NCBI RefSeq assembly: GCF_030272615.1
Contig: NC_081414.1
Span: forward strand, 765,563,483 to 765,627,482
Reading direction: 5' to 3'
DNA: 64,000 nt
Source of the DNA: Cryptomeria japonica
Taxonomy: Eukaryota; Streptophyta; Pinopsida; Cupressales; Cupressaceae
Shown here: in pieces, positions 36,837-51,797 of the stretch
Layout of the letters: every line of letters starts with the position of its first letter
Numbering within the stretch: position 1 is the first letter of the stretch
The notes under the pieces: model-generated
Seen by the model: the letters and a program-made list of their open reading frames with translations, nothing else
The model's database searches: none
Told to the model about the DNA's origin: nothing
Program-made: the position numbers and the translations under genes

Positions 36837-39800
36837 CTCAATTAATGTTTTCAAATGTCTTTGTTCAATTTGTATATTCACTCTCCATCCATATTGTTGC
36901 ATTTTTTTTCACTTGAAAGGTAAAAATGTTTATAGCTATTCCCCTTATTCTTTTCTTTCTTGTGTTGTTAAGTTTCACCTCATGCAACATACCGAATCTC
37001 TTATTCACACATGATGCTTGGGATATTTATGCACTAAAGTCCTTCCCTTGAAAGGAACTCTAAGTAGTTGTAGTCATTTATGGTATGGGTCATCTACCAC
37101 TTCAGATTGTTCAAGCAATGCACAACACAATATAACTAACCAATACATGCATCGACCTATCAATTATCATATCGACAGGAAAGATTCACTAACCCATATA
37201 ATAGTTGTACATGTTGTCTTCCAATCCTTTATGTTAATGTTGGCAGGACTACTTTCAATTCATGTTTCATAGTTGAATTTCATGCATTCTACAAATAGTA
37301 TTGTCGGGATTGTTGGCCTAGTTGTCTGGTTAAGCTGCTTGATTTTGTGTTTGAGCTTCTTGGGTGTTAGTCTGAGCTAGCTACTTGTCCACATCATCTA
37401 CCAGTTTGTCTACTTCAAATTGACACATCACTATTTGAATATTCATTATGGTGCTTATTTGAATCAAAGTAAGGCAAATATTTGAACTTCTGAGTTTATT
37501 ATCTACCATAAAGGATTGTATTTCATTGGGAAATATTTATTGAAAGTCCTGGCACAATGGTGTGAATGTTCATGTGTAACCTTTTGACTATTCCCATATC
37601 CCCATTTGTTGCCTGTGTCAGTTTGATTGGTAACGTTGCAAAAGCTAGGTATATAGACAGGTTTGATCATTCTATTTTATTTGTCCATTCTATTTTGGTG
37701 TGATGATTTCAAAAGCTTTTATTGTGTGAAAGTGAGATGTTGTGATTGTTAGCTCCACATCTTTCTTGCAAACTTCATGGAGTCTAACTTTGGGCACTAC
37801 ATGAGTGGTGCGTAATTTTTTTCTTCATGTCTTATGCTTTTGACGATTTTAGAGCTCTTATTTTTAGATTCAAACGATAGAAGGGAGGTCGCGGTTGATG
37901 AATGACTTGGCATGTCAAAGTAAACATATGTATTCTTCATTGGAGTGGTTGATTGGCTTTCACTTCATATATTTATGATTATTATTGAAGTAATTGCCAA
38001 TTCAGTAACAATAGTGTGTGGACTCCCCAAAGTCTGAAATAGATGATGGGTACGTAAAGAGAATATGATATATGTGTGAGACTATAGGCAATCCTTGAGT
38101 GACTATTACTGTTTGAAAGAATTGTTTCTAGTTAAATATGAATTTCTACGATTGGGTCATTGTGTTAAAAGCAACAACATGATGTACAGTTTGAGTTTCA
38201 ATAGATTTTACAACATCCCTCTATTCTTTGTTCTCATGAATTGTATTCTTGACTTTTGATGAATTTCTTAGGTTTAACCACTTCACCTCTCTCTATATAT
38301 TGTGTTTCTTAGTAATTTGAATGTTTTTAGGTATGTTGAGTTTCAATCAATTCTACTTGTTAATTTTTTTACTATTATTATCCATGTAAGTTTTGAAGTT
38401 AAGTTTTTAGTGTTCATTCTCTCTCATGTAGTTAATATTCTTCTCAATTTGGAAAATTTCAATTCATCCTCAATAGTATTGATTTAAATAACTTTAATGC
38501 ATGTATAACAATTTCTACTTGTTATTTTGATTTTCTCTTTCTCAATCTTGTCTGTATTTCTCTCAAACAAATCGACAAATGTAATGATTTCAATATTGAA
38601 TTGAAATACTTATTAGAAAAAAACTATACTTTTTTTGACCACAATACACATGAAAACAAAAATCAGAAGCAAGCATAGGACGTGTCGAGGGTTCACACAA
38701 ATGTGAAGGGGAAAAATGATTCCCTAGGGTTTTCACCCAAGGAATGAAAATCTCTAGTGATATTTTTCACATAGGGCCTTTACATTCAAAAGAGGATGGG
38801 AAATTCACTAGATCTAGTCATGAATTAGATCAAGACTAAATGCTAAGTGAATTTGAATTGAAGGAGGTTTCCTCTTTTGTGAGTTAAAGTGTTGAAATTA
38901 GGTAAAATAATGAAAAATGAAGGTAAAAGAATGAAAATAGTGAGCTATAGTCATAGGATTTTGCCTGCACCTTGAATTAAGAAATGTAAGTTGAATCATA
39001 CCTGCTCCTCGAAACTACTCACAAATTGCCAAGATCGTGGCACATCACAACAATCCTCCGAAATTGTTGCACACCAAAGGGAGATGATTTGTCACTATGA
39101 ATGAAGCCTATAATGAGGAGTACAACTCTGTACCATTTTCTTGCACACAAAAAAAAAGGGACATGTGTTCGGAATAGGGGTTTGCCTTAGGTCAAACCCT
39201 GATTTTGGAATTAACCATGAAATTGAAATAAATATAATTGAAATGACTGAAAGGAAAGGATCTGCTTTTGAGGGAGATGTTGAATTATGATTGAGAACTG
39301 AATTATGATACCCCCTTGTGAAGTTTTTCTTGCCTCCACATGGAGTTAGGGTTTAGGAAGTCTTCAACAAAATAGAATGAATAATGTCTCCTTCAATGCT
39401 TGAAACTTGACTTTACTGCTGCTCCTAAGCTGAAAGAAAATTGATAATTCTCAAATGCTCTTGAATGTTTGATCTCATGTGTGCTCTTGATGCTCATGTG
39501 TTTGATTGATGCTCAAATGTGAGGGGAAATCCTCTTTACATACTTTCCTGTCAGTGAAATTTGCTAATTTTTTGACATGAGTCGACACAGAGAGGGAAAT
39601 CTCACTCAATTTTGAAATAGGACCAAGGGGTCAAATTGGGCCCAATTTAGGGAGGACCATGGCATAGCGCCACAATCTTAACCTATTTTGGGGCAGACAT
39701 AAGGTGCCAGATGAGGTGCAATTTGAGTTTAGATGCCATTTTTGATGTGCAAGAGCATAATAAGGTCTTGAATCAGGCCAAGGGGCGCAAAAACTAAGGT

Positions 39801-42473
39801 GAAGACTGAAATACGGTGAAAATTGCAAATTGTGCAATTTTAGGACACTACATTTTCTCAACATTGCAAGTAGGCTTTTTAAGTTAAAAAAGAGGCTGAT
39901 TTCAAATTACAAAAGAATTATTAAATGATATTTAAAAAATAAAAAAAATATATTTTTGACTAGATGAGAAAATCTTCTCCAAAAGGGTTTTTTTTTTATA
40001 ATGATAAATTTAGTAGACAAAAGGTGATACTAAATGGAAACTGCCAAATTCAGCTATGTTGGACTTCAAAATATTATTACAAAAAAAAAATACATCAAAA
40101 TTTAATTTAATTTTTTTTAACACTGCATATATATGTCCTCTATTTGGAAAATTAAAATCAAAGAAAAATAAGTTCTTTTTCATTTTTTTTGGTGATACTA
40201 CCTAGAACTCCTGATTTTCGGTATTTTTTAGCAATAAAAATTCTGTCTTTGAATATATATAAAAAATATCAAATTATTTTTTAATTGTTTTAAAAAATAA
40301 CAGACATAAATTTCATTAATATTTTTATATTTGATCAATTTACATCATTTTGAAAATTCAATGTAGAAATGTCACTTTTATGCAATCTAAGTTAAAACAC
40401 TTTTATTTGTGTTGGCCGCTTCCTTTATAAAAGGGTGACACAACATTGTGCTTTTACCCCAAAGCAAAAAAACACTACAAAAATAGCAATAAAACATAAT
40501 CAAATAACTAGAAATGAACAATCTTAGAAGAGATAACGTAGTGGTAGACACTATTGCCGAATGGATAGCAACCCATAAGAAACATGGAAAATAGAATTGA
40601 TAGCTAGGTACAAACTTGAAATTTTTTAGGTCACCCAACATAAAGAGGTTTTCTTTTTTAAAATCCCTTGATTACATAAATTCTCATAAGAGAAAGAGAA
40701 GGATATATATATCCATCCCCACATGCAACAAAATAAAACATATCCACAAAGTGTGGACATGCCAAACAAAGAGAACATAACAATAGCCATTTGAGTATTG
40801 ATGCCATACTAAATCATTTGGTAGTCAACCTTCAAAAACCCCATTACAAACAAGCAACAAACTAAATATAATTTTTTAAGCTAAATGACTTTTCTATAAC
40901 CATGTGGAAAAATTCATAACCACTGACCACAATGATCCATCTCACTAAAGAGAAAAGGAAGATGAAGCATACATCCATAAGAAAGTTCAACTCCCTGAAC
41001 AAGACACTCATTGGGAGTATCAACCTCTCAGAAGAACAATGTTCTCATTGGTCTTGCAATCAACACCAGTCAATTTCTCCTCAAAAGCATTGTATTGAAC
41101 TTGTATCTCTCTTAGAGTGATATGTAGGTTTGGGTTGGACTAGAGGGAGGATTTCAAAGTGTTGAGATAATGAGTCATTCACACAAATGATTAGGGCTTC
41201 CATTTGAATGGAATTGAAAGTGTGGGAGAATGCAGCATGGTAGCAAAAATTTCAAATGTTTTTCAAATTAATGTGCCTAAAGGTATATGAAATGATATTG
41301 ATATGTGAGGATAGCTTGAGTAATGCTACTTTCTAGGACCAAACTTAGAAAAAGGGATAGGGTGGTATAAATGAAGATACTCATACAAACATTAGACATA
41401 GGGGGAAGAAACAACAAGCATGCTTGATAGTCTTCTTTTTAGTATAAAAAAGACAAGATGGTGTTAGGGAGATGGAGAGATGATCTCCTATAGGATCCTT
41501 CACATGTAGAATTTTTCAAGCCTTCGATTGGGCTTAGATCTCGACTTTCAACTTCTAAATAAGAGGACTTAGCTTGTTCTATTTTCACATGGTTGTTCTT
41601 GCAATTTCATTTACAATTAAAATGGGTTGACAGGGAACAAGTTGATAGGATTTATCTATATACAATTTAAAAGGGAAAGAATGGAAGTTTCAATTGTTTG
41701 GCCATTTCAAAAATGTATAGAAGTTAACATGGCAGGAGGTAGACATCAAACCAGCTAGTTGAAGAAAAACAATCCTTTGAATTTGAAGAACTGGAGGTGA
41801 TCTGAGGGAGAAGCTTTAATTGGGCCTTGAGATGTTGTATGTTATCCAATTGAATCCAACTGGGTGTTACAGGTCTTGAAAAAAGTGAATGCCTTTTTAA
41901 AGGATTTGTTTGCTTTAAAACAAGTTGTTCAAAGCAAGAAGGTCATTGTCAAGATGAAGAAGACAATTACACCCAATAAAGGAAGAAGAGCAACTTAAAC
42001 CATGACTCATAGATTCATTCTATGAGAATTTCCAAATAGAGTTGAAGGGGGGTTGAACCATGAATTTTGAAGTAAGGAGAAAGTAATAGCTTATCCATCC
42101 ATTTTACAAATTCTCATGATCAACCAATTGAAGTAGCTTGAGTACGATGGAATACTAGATGTTTCCATGGATAATTATCATCCAATGTCCTAACAATCCA
42201 TTTGGTAGTTACCTTGGGTGTAAGGATAAATGATTTTTGGCCCTTCTTTATCTTTGGTTGAATATAGCGAATCCATGACATACTAGGCAACCCTTTTTTA
42301 TTTCCTTACTTAGACCAAAGGAAGCTCCCAATTAACCGAGACAATTGATTGTAACAAGCTTAAAAAGGAAGCCAACATTATGAAATGTATGCATGACTAG
42401 CAATAAGGATGTTATTGACATTTTATATTGTACTAGCCATGACAAGAAATCAATCAAGACTATTTTTTCTTTA
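36837..42473. other. Gene-free AT-rich region between duplication and LTR tail
   Basis: About 5.6 kb without a supportable gene. The part around 38640-39900 has LTR-like wording and the weak resemblance to 28970-29360 noted above. Otherwise nothing recognised. If the 27-kb unit is a true tandem repeat, this stretch should recur beyond the right edge of the window. Confidence 0.45.
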
Positions 42474-43307
42474 AATTTATTCACCTCGAAGGGATATTGG
42501 TGATTGAAATTGGGTGACGCTCGTGATAAGAATTAGGTTCAAGTTATTTTGTTAGGCCACAAGCAATAGGCCATCTTGAGCCTTCGCTTAAGTGCTACCT
42601 TCGTGCGTAGCAACCGCAGAGAAACTGTCTGGGACACTGACCCTAGAAAGGGTTGCGTACCCACAAATCAGTTTACATCAACCCATAGATTAGAAAACAG
42701 AACTACATACTTTACGCCTTGATCCCGTGCCGAAGCGGGTATGTAGGCAGTCTTGGGACGGAGTTGTCCCTCGTACTCAGGCGTTCGTGGGTGGGGTTTA
42801 GGCTTGGTTGAGTAAGAATCCTAATTGAAAGATAAGATAATCAAACTTAATTCGATGCATACTCGGAAGGAATCCCGTATGGATTCGCTTGACTTCCCGA
42901 GGCTTTAAGCCAAATTCCGAGGCGGAATTCAAGCTTGTATTATTTTCTTATTACTCCTAAGAACGGCGACCTCGGTGCATTCTTGTTAGAAGAATGTAGT
43001 ACTTAGTGAGTGGCTCAGGACCCGAATGGTCCCGATGAGTCTAAGTCTCTGGCCAGAGCATCTCCTATCCCGTTTGGATGGATGCCTACCCCGTATGGGT
43101 AGATGCCTATCCCGTATTGGATAGATGAAATTTACGTCCCGTATGGACAATTGCCTAACCCGTATGGTTAGGAGCTCATCCCGAATGGATGAATGCCCAA
43201 TCCTATTTGGATGGATGCCCAGAGTATGCAATTGAATAAAACATAATAAAGAAAAAAAAATATATATACTCAATTTTTGTTGGATCAATCTAGGGTGGGT
43301 TATTACA
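42474..43307 (+). repeat. Detached 3' LTR tail of element B
   Basis: Matches the B LTR from TTTATTCACC to the terminal TTATTACA, followed by CGTTT. It shares 3'-LTR-specific bases with 18369-22168 (GAAAACAG, GAGGCGG) rather than with the 5' LTR, but differs from it at about two places, for example CGTGCGTAG for CGTGGGTAG at about 42606. It is therefore a copy of the 3' LTR end. Confidence 0.9.
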
Positions 43308-43312
43308 CGTTT
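43308..43312. other. Target-site duplication of element B, right
   Basis: CGTTT directly after TTATTACA, matching 10847-10851. Confidence 0.9.
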
Positions 43313-43706
43313 CAGTGAATTTTGGCAGTTTCAGAGGTAGCAGCTTCAGTATTTCAAGCTTTCAGCTTCAGCGGTAGATCTTGTAGAATCAAATCCATTC
43401 AAGGTACACATTTACATTTCTCCTCTTATCCTTACAATTGTTCATCATTAAATCTCAATTCTACAATCTTGTGCTCAAAGTTACTAGTTCATACTTACAC
43501 TTTAGGGTTAATAGTTGAAGTTGCATCATTCTATCTATCATTTGCAACAAAGGAATAGAAATCCTAATAGGTAGCCCGTGGCTCTCTCTTCCACAAAAAG
43601 AAGTAGCCAATTGTGTGATACCTCTAGGCTCTTTCGTATTCCACAAGTGTGTGATTGAAAGTGAGATTAGGACATGTTTGCTTAGTGTCACTTTTTCCCC
43701 TACACA
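43313..43706 (+). repeat. Element A 3' LTR, second part
   Basis: Continues the A LTR from CAGTGAATTTTGG (as at 4364 on) to the terminal CCCTACACA, then TA repeat. Confidence 0.92.
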
Positions 43707-45298
<1,592 letters not shown>

Positions 45299-46681
45299 GA
45301 TCCTATCCATTGATCTCCTAAAATATGAATTGATCTTGGCCCTTCATCTCATTCAAATCCTCTATAAATTCAAATCTCTTCTCTCACTTTTGGGCAACCA
45401 CATCTTAAATAACTTTTTTGATTTACCGTCGCATCACTTTGATCCTTTGATTTTGCATTAGTGCACATTGAATAAAATCTAAGATTATTTTTTATAATGT
45501 TAAGAAGAACAATGGAGGCTACATGAGGTGGGTGCAATTGGATTTCAGTTTGCACTTTGTTTCAATTGCATTTGATTTCATTTTCTTCATTGGATGAGAA
45601 GCAAAAAGATCCAAAAAATCCTCATTATACCCGATTTTTTGTGCCAAAATATCCTATCTTTTTAAAAATTCATTGACTGAAATTTTTAACATTTTTTTTG
45701 CATTTAAATCATATTTAAATTGCAACCACAGTCTTACACAAACAGTTGTCCTAAAATAAATCCATTCCATTTGATATTTATCACCCTTTTCTACCCATGC
45801 AACCAAGAAAACCAACAGATGCAACCTTTTCCAATCAACAACTGATTAACAAGAAAAACCACATTTTCCAACCATCATGCACCTTGACAATGATGAGGTT
45901 GCTTTAGTGGCAACATGTGTGCTTGAAAATCCAAGAATACCTTCCTACAACGCTTTTCTAATCAAACAAATTTCAACAACATCACATGCCTCCCTACATC
46001 AATAGAGGAGGAACGGAAATTAGTTGTGTAGCTTAGATGATCTTCAACAACAATAAATGCTTTTCAGAGCATAATAACCCTTCGAAGACAAATTCCATCT
46101 TCATTAGTAGCACTGCTATCTTTGGTAGGCAAGTATACCCTTCACAACAGCTAGGGAGAGTTCAACAATACTATAACATCATTACATTAATACTTGAACT
46201 TCCTTGCAACAAGTAAGACAAATTTTACCTCCGCAAGCATTGTGGAAATGCTTGTGATCATCACTAACAATTCACATATATATACTCCTCATAAACTCAT
46301 TGTAAATTCATTTTAGCAATCAACACATTACTAAAAGTAATTTGCAACTGCTCTATAATACTGTCCTAATTATGTGGGCAACTTAGAACCATCTCATTCT
46401 GGGCCACTCAACTCAATTCAAAATCACTCCATCTATAAATGTTGCTATGATTCTTATAAATTTAAAATCCTACATGGTGTTGCGTTTTTAATCAATACTT
46501 CCTATTTGTTCTTAGGACTCTTATCCATCTTGATTTTGACATGTTTGAGTGTTTAAACTTTAGAAAAAAAAATTGATATTCTTTTAAATTTTTCCTTCCA
46601 TGTTGAGTTGAATTTCAATTTTACCCTTCTATTATTATCACCTAAAATATTCTCAATACATGTCTATTTTCTATATAGTAA
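45299..46681. other. Intergenic, no gene recognised
   Basis: No supportable coding region or known repeat. Confidence 0.5.
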
Positions 46682-48591
46682 ATCTTCTTGGATTCTTCGC
46701 AATTCAATCAAGACTATTTTTTTCTAGTTATTTTTATCAACTTGGTTATTAACATGTGACTTTGATAGCATCAATATAAATGAATCACCAACCAATTATA
46801 ACAAGTTCAGCCTATAAAACTAGAATTAAAAGTTAGTTTGGTTATGTTGATATAAATGAATTAATTCTCATGATACTTATTATATTGGCAACATACTCAT
46901 TTTCTTAGGGGTAGAGAAATAGGAGACCAATCATTAGGTTAGGGGCCATTATAAAGTTCCCTTGCATGGAGTCCATCATTTTAATTTTTCCAAGGCCCGT
47001 ATATAATAGTAGGGTGGAGAAAGAAAGATCAAACCCAAATCTAACCCTAACTATTATAAAGGTAGGGCAACTAAAATTAAGGTAAAGGATCCCATCCAAA
47101 GATAGAATTGGTAGTGTATCATCTTTGGTATACTTGTCATGCCCCCGTCAATGACATCAGATCACAATCCCTTTTAAACCATGGTTGGTGCAGGATCACC
47201 CGGGTTTATTTGCAATCAACACCAACCAAAAAAGAAAAATATTTCCAGTTTATATCCTGATTTTAGTTTTGGTGTGCTTGGTCAAGCTTCACTCTAGTCA
47301 ATTTTGCAAAGTTTGTATCTCTCCATAACAATGATGACTGTAGAAGTTGAAAGGGAAAGTATAGATGAAGAGGAGTATGTTTGCAGAAGATGGCTTGTAC
47401 ATAATTTTCCTTCATTCAATGTCATAGCGAACTCACATCCATGAACTATTTGACACAATGCTTCATCGAAATAAACTCTCATGGATGACAATGATTGGAG
47501 ACGATGCACAAAATAGATTGGTTGATAAAGCTTTAGAAACTTCAAGCAAATCTAATTGGTAGGTGTAAGGCCAAATACCCTGAATTTTCCCAACCACCTT
47601 GCAGCCTGTACCAAATTCTTGTAGCAGCCGATTAAATTTCAATTCCAAGCATAAACAGGGAATAAGAGAAAAGGTGCGGTGAGACAGCATGGGCAATGTA
47701 ACCAAAGTGAGCTAAAGATATAATGATATCTTGGAAGATCGAGCCAAGGGAATTTGGAAAGACATAGGTTAAGAGGAAGCAATAGAAAACATATCACATT
47801 TTTTTTTGAATGCGATATAAATTAGCCAGTGGATATTATGGATAAAAGGGGAGAAAGCACTGCATTTTGATAGGGGGAATTGGTGGGCTATGGAATGAGA
47901 GGAGTGTGTAAGCAATGAACGTGCATTGAGAAAAGCCTACGTAAAAACCTTTGTTGTAATTGAAATTTATACTAATTGAATTGGATGTAAATAGAAGTGT
48001 ATTTCTTTATTTCCATCTATAAACAGACAGTCTCTATTTCTGCAGTTATGTTTTGAGTGTTGAGTTTTGAAAATTGGAAGGTAGGGGAAGCTTTTTTTCC
48101 TTCTTGCATCAAATGGTATCAGAGCTTGTTGTCCAGAGCGTGTAGAGGATACACCAGGACCCGTGGAAGTGTGAAATAGTTGTGAAGAAGCACGTGTGGG
48201 TTGTTGTAGGTGGAAGAAAGAAGTATTGACCAGTGAGAGCTTGAAGCCATAATTAAAAGAGTAATAGAGATGCTACCTCGAAGAGGGATGCCCAGAATTG
48301 AGGAGGTGTTGGAGTGATTTCGGGAGATGATACGAAATGATATCAGAAATGAGGCGAGATCAGATTCGGGAAATGAAAGAGGACATGTAAGTGATGAAGG
48401 AAGTGAATTGGAAGAAAAAGAACACGAAAAAGAAGAAGAACAACCTATAGATCCTGGAGAAGAAATATTTTTGAGGATTCTTTCGATAATCACAAAAACT
48501 AACAAAATGGAAGTGGCAAACTTTTTTAGAACATTAAATCCAGATCAGTTGATTGATTGGATAGATGAGCTGGAAGAATACTTTGAAGTGC
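46682..48591 (+). mobile_element. Element C2: truncated relative of C1
   Basis: Diverged copy of the C1 region: LTR-like part, primer site TGGTATCAGAGC (48114-48125), and start of gag from ATG 48270. It breaks earlier than C1, right after ELEEYFEV, and then continues into unrelated sequence. Confidence 0.65.
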
Positions 48592-48635
48592 AGATCTATA
48601 TGTCCTCTCTTGATATTGAAGATGGTTCCTTTTGA
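48270..48635 (+). pseudogene. Gag fragment of element C2
   Basis: MLPRRGMPRIEEVLE then TGA (48315-48317), then an open frame from 48318: FREMIRNDIRNEAR, the acidic ELEEKEHEKEEE block, and LNPDQLIDWIDELEEYFEV. From 48592 the sequence is no longer gag. It lacks the frameshift seen in C1 but shares the early stop. Confidence 0.65.
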
Positions 48636-48908
48636 GCTAGAGCTCTATGTGGTTGTTACCCCCTCTCTTCACCTCTTTTGATTTATAAGGATTCTATATT
48701 GGGGGTGGTTAATAAAGGTCATTATCTTCCTGCAATTAGTTTTTTGGAGTAGTTCTTTGCTTTCCTCTCAGCCGATATCATTTCAAATTCTCCTACGAGA
48801 GTTCCTATGGTCAGTAATGGGGTTGTTGTGGAGGAATATCCTAAATCCCCTTCCGCTCTCATCTTGTCCCCATCCTTTGACAATGGACTAAAGAATACCA
48901 TATGTTAA
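48592..48908 (+). pseudogene. Decayed coding-like fragment, unknown
   Basis: In the frame that continues from C2, only two stops occur (48633, 48750) before TAA at 48906-48908. The text (for example ADIISNSPTRVPMVSNGVVV and EYPKSPSALILSP) looks protein-like. No family recognised. Confidence 0.25.
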
Positions 48909-49329
48909 ATATACTAGAATACTAAGAGGAGGGTCAATCATTATTTAATCAAACTTAAACCCTTTGGCATAAACTAAAAAACCTTATTAAAATTAGATCA
49001 ACAATAATGAAACACAACATATCATAGTTGCATAATAGGCACATGATTTACATGGAAAACCCAACAAAATAAAAACCATAGTGATCAATATTCTTGGATC
49101 TATTGTCCAAATCCAACCTCACAATAATATAAACACACTTACAACTTTATTGTAGGGCTACAACCCAAGGAAGCTACAACTCCTTGAATCATAATTTTTA
49201 TGTCTACAACTAAAGAAAACTTTCAATACTCCCTTGTAATCATAACACTTACAAAATAATGATTCAACCTTAGATCAACATGAATAATTGATTTAATTCC
49301 ACCACAATAACTCTATAAGAACACATTAG
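48909..49329. other. Left flank of duplication copy 2
   Basis: AT-rich. The text reads smoothly into 49330 on (CTACAACT.. and CAACTCACTACCTC phrases recur on both sides), suggesting this is the native left neighbour of the duplicated block. Confidence 0.4.
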
Positions 49330-49330
49330 C

Positions 49331-51797
49331 TACTTTCGGCTCACTACCTCAAGCACACTTCTAGGTGTATTCAAATTTAGCAACCTTCAACTCACTACCT
49401 CTAGTATGCATTAGTGGTTTCTTCACACATTTCCATAATAACACTTAACCACACATCATTTGCTATGATCAATCTTTAATCTATTTCCTCTAAAAACCTT
49501 CAAAATACTGATTAGGTCAGTCTCAAAGAAGCATATAGATAAAACATGTAGCATCACACGAGTCAACCACAAAACACATAAGCCAAGAGGGATAGCTTGT
49601 TGTAGATCAATGAAAGGTTTAATTAGGGCTAAAAGATATCACAATACATCTTCCAAACCTATACAAATGCATAGAACCATGACATAAGCGCAAACCTTCA
49701 TGTTGTCATCTTTCACATCCCTTTACAAATGGTAATTTTATCAAATGAAATAATCATTTCATTCTTGAATAAATATAGTGTTGAACTAAAATTAATGAGA
49801 AATATATCTTATTAGAACAATTCATCACTTATGGTGCAATGGGTATGTTGATAAACTCTATCTAGAAGCACACCTTTTAGTGAATTTAAATTTTTCTTTA
49901 CCCTAATTATGTATTAGTCTCTTATGTTTTCTAATTACATTGATGTCGCTTATGAAAAAATATCACCAATTAATTAGAATTTGGGTGGATGTTTTTCTAA
50001 TAAGGTTTTATGTATATTTTTTTTTATAGGGATTGGGTTTTATTGATCGATGTAATGTATTCCCAAGTCTTTGACGTTCACATGTTGTAGGAAAAATTAA
50101 GATGAAATTTTCAGTAAACGAATGGAACAAGTTTTTGTTTGGATTGAATATATTATTGTTCAATCAACTAATATGTTTTTCAAAGCTATAAGATTTCCAC
50201 AATCCATTCAAATCTTGTATGCAGTTTCTAGGTTTGATTGTGTGAGAAATTTTGAACCATCATAAGGAACATAAGGAAAGAAAAAACAACATAAAACCTC
50301 CCTAATATGGAAATAAGACCAAAAGAAATGCTACCCCAAAAAATCTAAAAAATAAAAAACTACAAAAAAGTGAAAGAACAAACAAGTTAAAATTAAAAAA
50401 ATCAAAGAAAAATAACTAAAGAGCACCTATGAATAAACAAAAAAAATAAACAAGTAAATAAATAAATATAAAAATATATAACTCTATAAATAAATCAAAA
50501 TTTAAATTTGTTTCAAACACAACAAGAAAAAACAGCAATCAAAATATTGAAAAAAATACAAAATGAAAAGGAAACACCCAAAACTTCTATATATGTATGT
50601 ATGTATGTATGCATGTATGTATATGTATATGTGTATGTATATGTGTATGTGTGTGTGTATACGTGAATATGTATATGTATATATATGCATATGTATATAC
50701 GCAATACATTTTTTCTTGCCAATTTTTAGATTAACGAAAGTACTAAATTTAGAAAAGGGTTTAATTATTCCTATTAATTTTACACTAGAACGTTGTAACA
50801 ACAAGATTTTGTAGTTATTTTTTATTTTATTTTTGAAACTTATAAAGATATATAACTAACCAAAGATCCACATAACTTTAATATGATTTTTATAAATTAA
50901 TCATAAAAACTTATGATTTATGTATTCTTATTATTAAGTATTATTATTTTTCAAAAGATGTTTATTCCAACTATAATTAATATAATAAAAATATTGTTTA
51001 GAAAACATAATAACAACATTAATGATATAATCAAATATTTATTATGATTATTGAACAATATATAAGTAAAAGTATTATCTAATGTCCTAATAGATTCCTT
51101 ATATTATTAATTCGTTCAGCAATGTGATCTTCTGTTTTTGCGTTGGGCAATGACACTGAACAAATCATCTTACTACGAGTATTAGTGGTGGATTGTGCAA
51201 TAGAATTGTAAAAATCAGCTTACCACGCGCAGCTCATGGATAGAGCTTGAGCATCTCGTGGCCCATGGGTTGGAGAATCGTGGCATTGCATTGAAATGAA
51301 TTGATTTAAAGGCTCCACAACTACAACACTAGAGAGAATGACAACTAACCAAAACTCAAAAAGTATCTATCATCCAGCATAGAATGGTGTGACAGTCCCT
51401 TAACAGGCCCTTTTGGTGCCTGCACAGACATTTTCATGTTAGACTTCTTTTCGACAACATCTATCCAGCAAACTACATGCCCATTTTACCGTAAACAATA
51501 AATAAAAACTGGAATTTTTTCATGAAATCTCCATCGAGCAAGCTGGATGAACAGTACGGCATTGAGAATGTACGTTCGTTAGTTAATTTACAATATATGC
51601 TGCCGTGTAAGCAACCTAAACATTGGAAATCATCAACATATAATTTAATGTTGCAATGAATCACCGCTTTGAGTGTTACTGAAAGCACCTTTTAAATGGA
51701 GGAGAAGCAAAGGAAAAGCAGCACAGCCAGTGGCTAAGGGAGTTCTACACTCTTGTTGAATTGCCTTGAATTGCAGCGTGTCGAAAGGCTTTCTAAT
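49331..51797. other. Upstream of ankyrin gene, copy 2
   Basis: As 22169-24633, with the TATG microsatellite at 50588-50712. No other gene. Confidence 0.5.
50588..50712. repeat. (TATG)n/(TA)n microsatellite, copy 2
   Basis: Same unit order as at 23424-23548. Absence of length change in a fast-mutating repeat points to a very recent or artificial duplication. Confidence 0.9.

Larger units (their letters stand above)
10852..43307 (+). mobile_element. Element B: chromodomain Ty3 (chromovirus) LTR element, RT deleted, 3' end displaced
   Basis: 5' LTR 10852-14669, primer site TGGTATCAGAGC (initiator tRNA-Met type), gag/protease 14817-16421, RNase H/integrase/chromodomain 16358-18295, purine tract before 18369, 3' LTR 18369-22168. 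The true 3' terminus TTATTACA with the CGTTT duplication is at 43307, separated by duplicated and foreign DNA (22169-42473). Only a handful of differences were noticed between the two 3.8 kb LTRs, so insertion is recent and later than A. The polymerase core is missing, so this copy is not autonomous. Confidence 0.85.

Noticed and set aside
43308-43558. Frame resembling 4373-4618 as a gene family
   Set aside because: Both are the same part of the LTR of element A; this is LTR sequence, not a gene.
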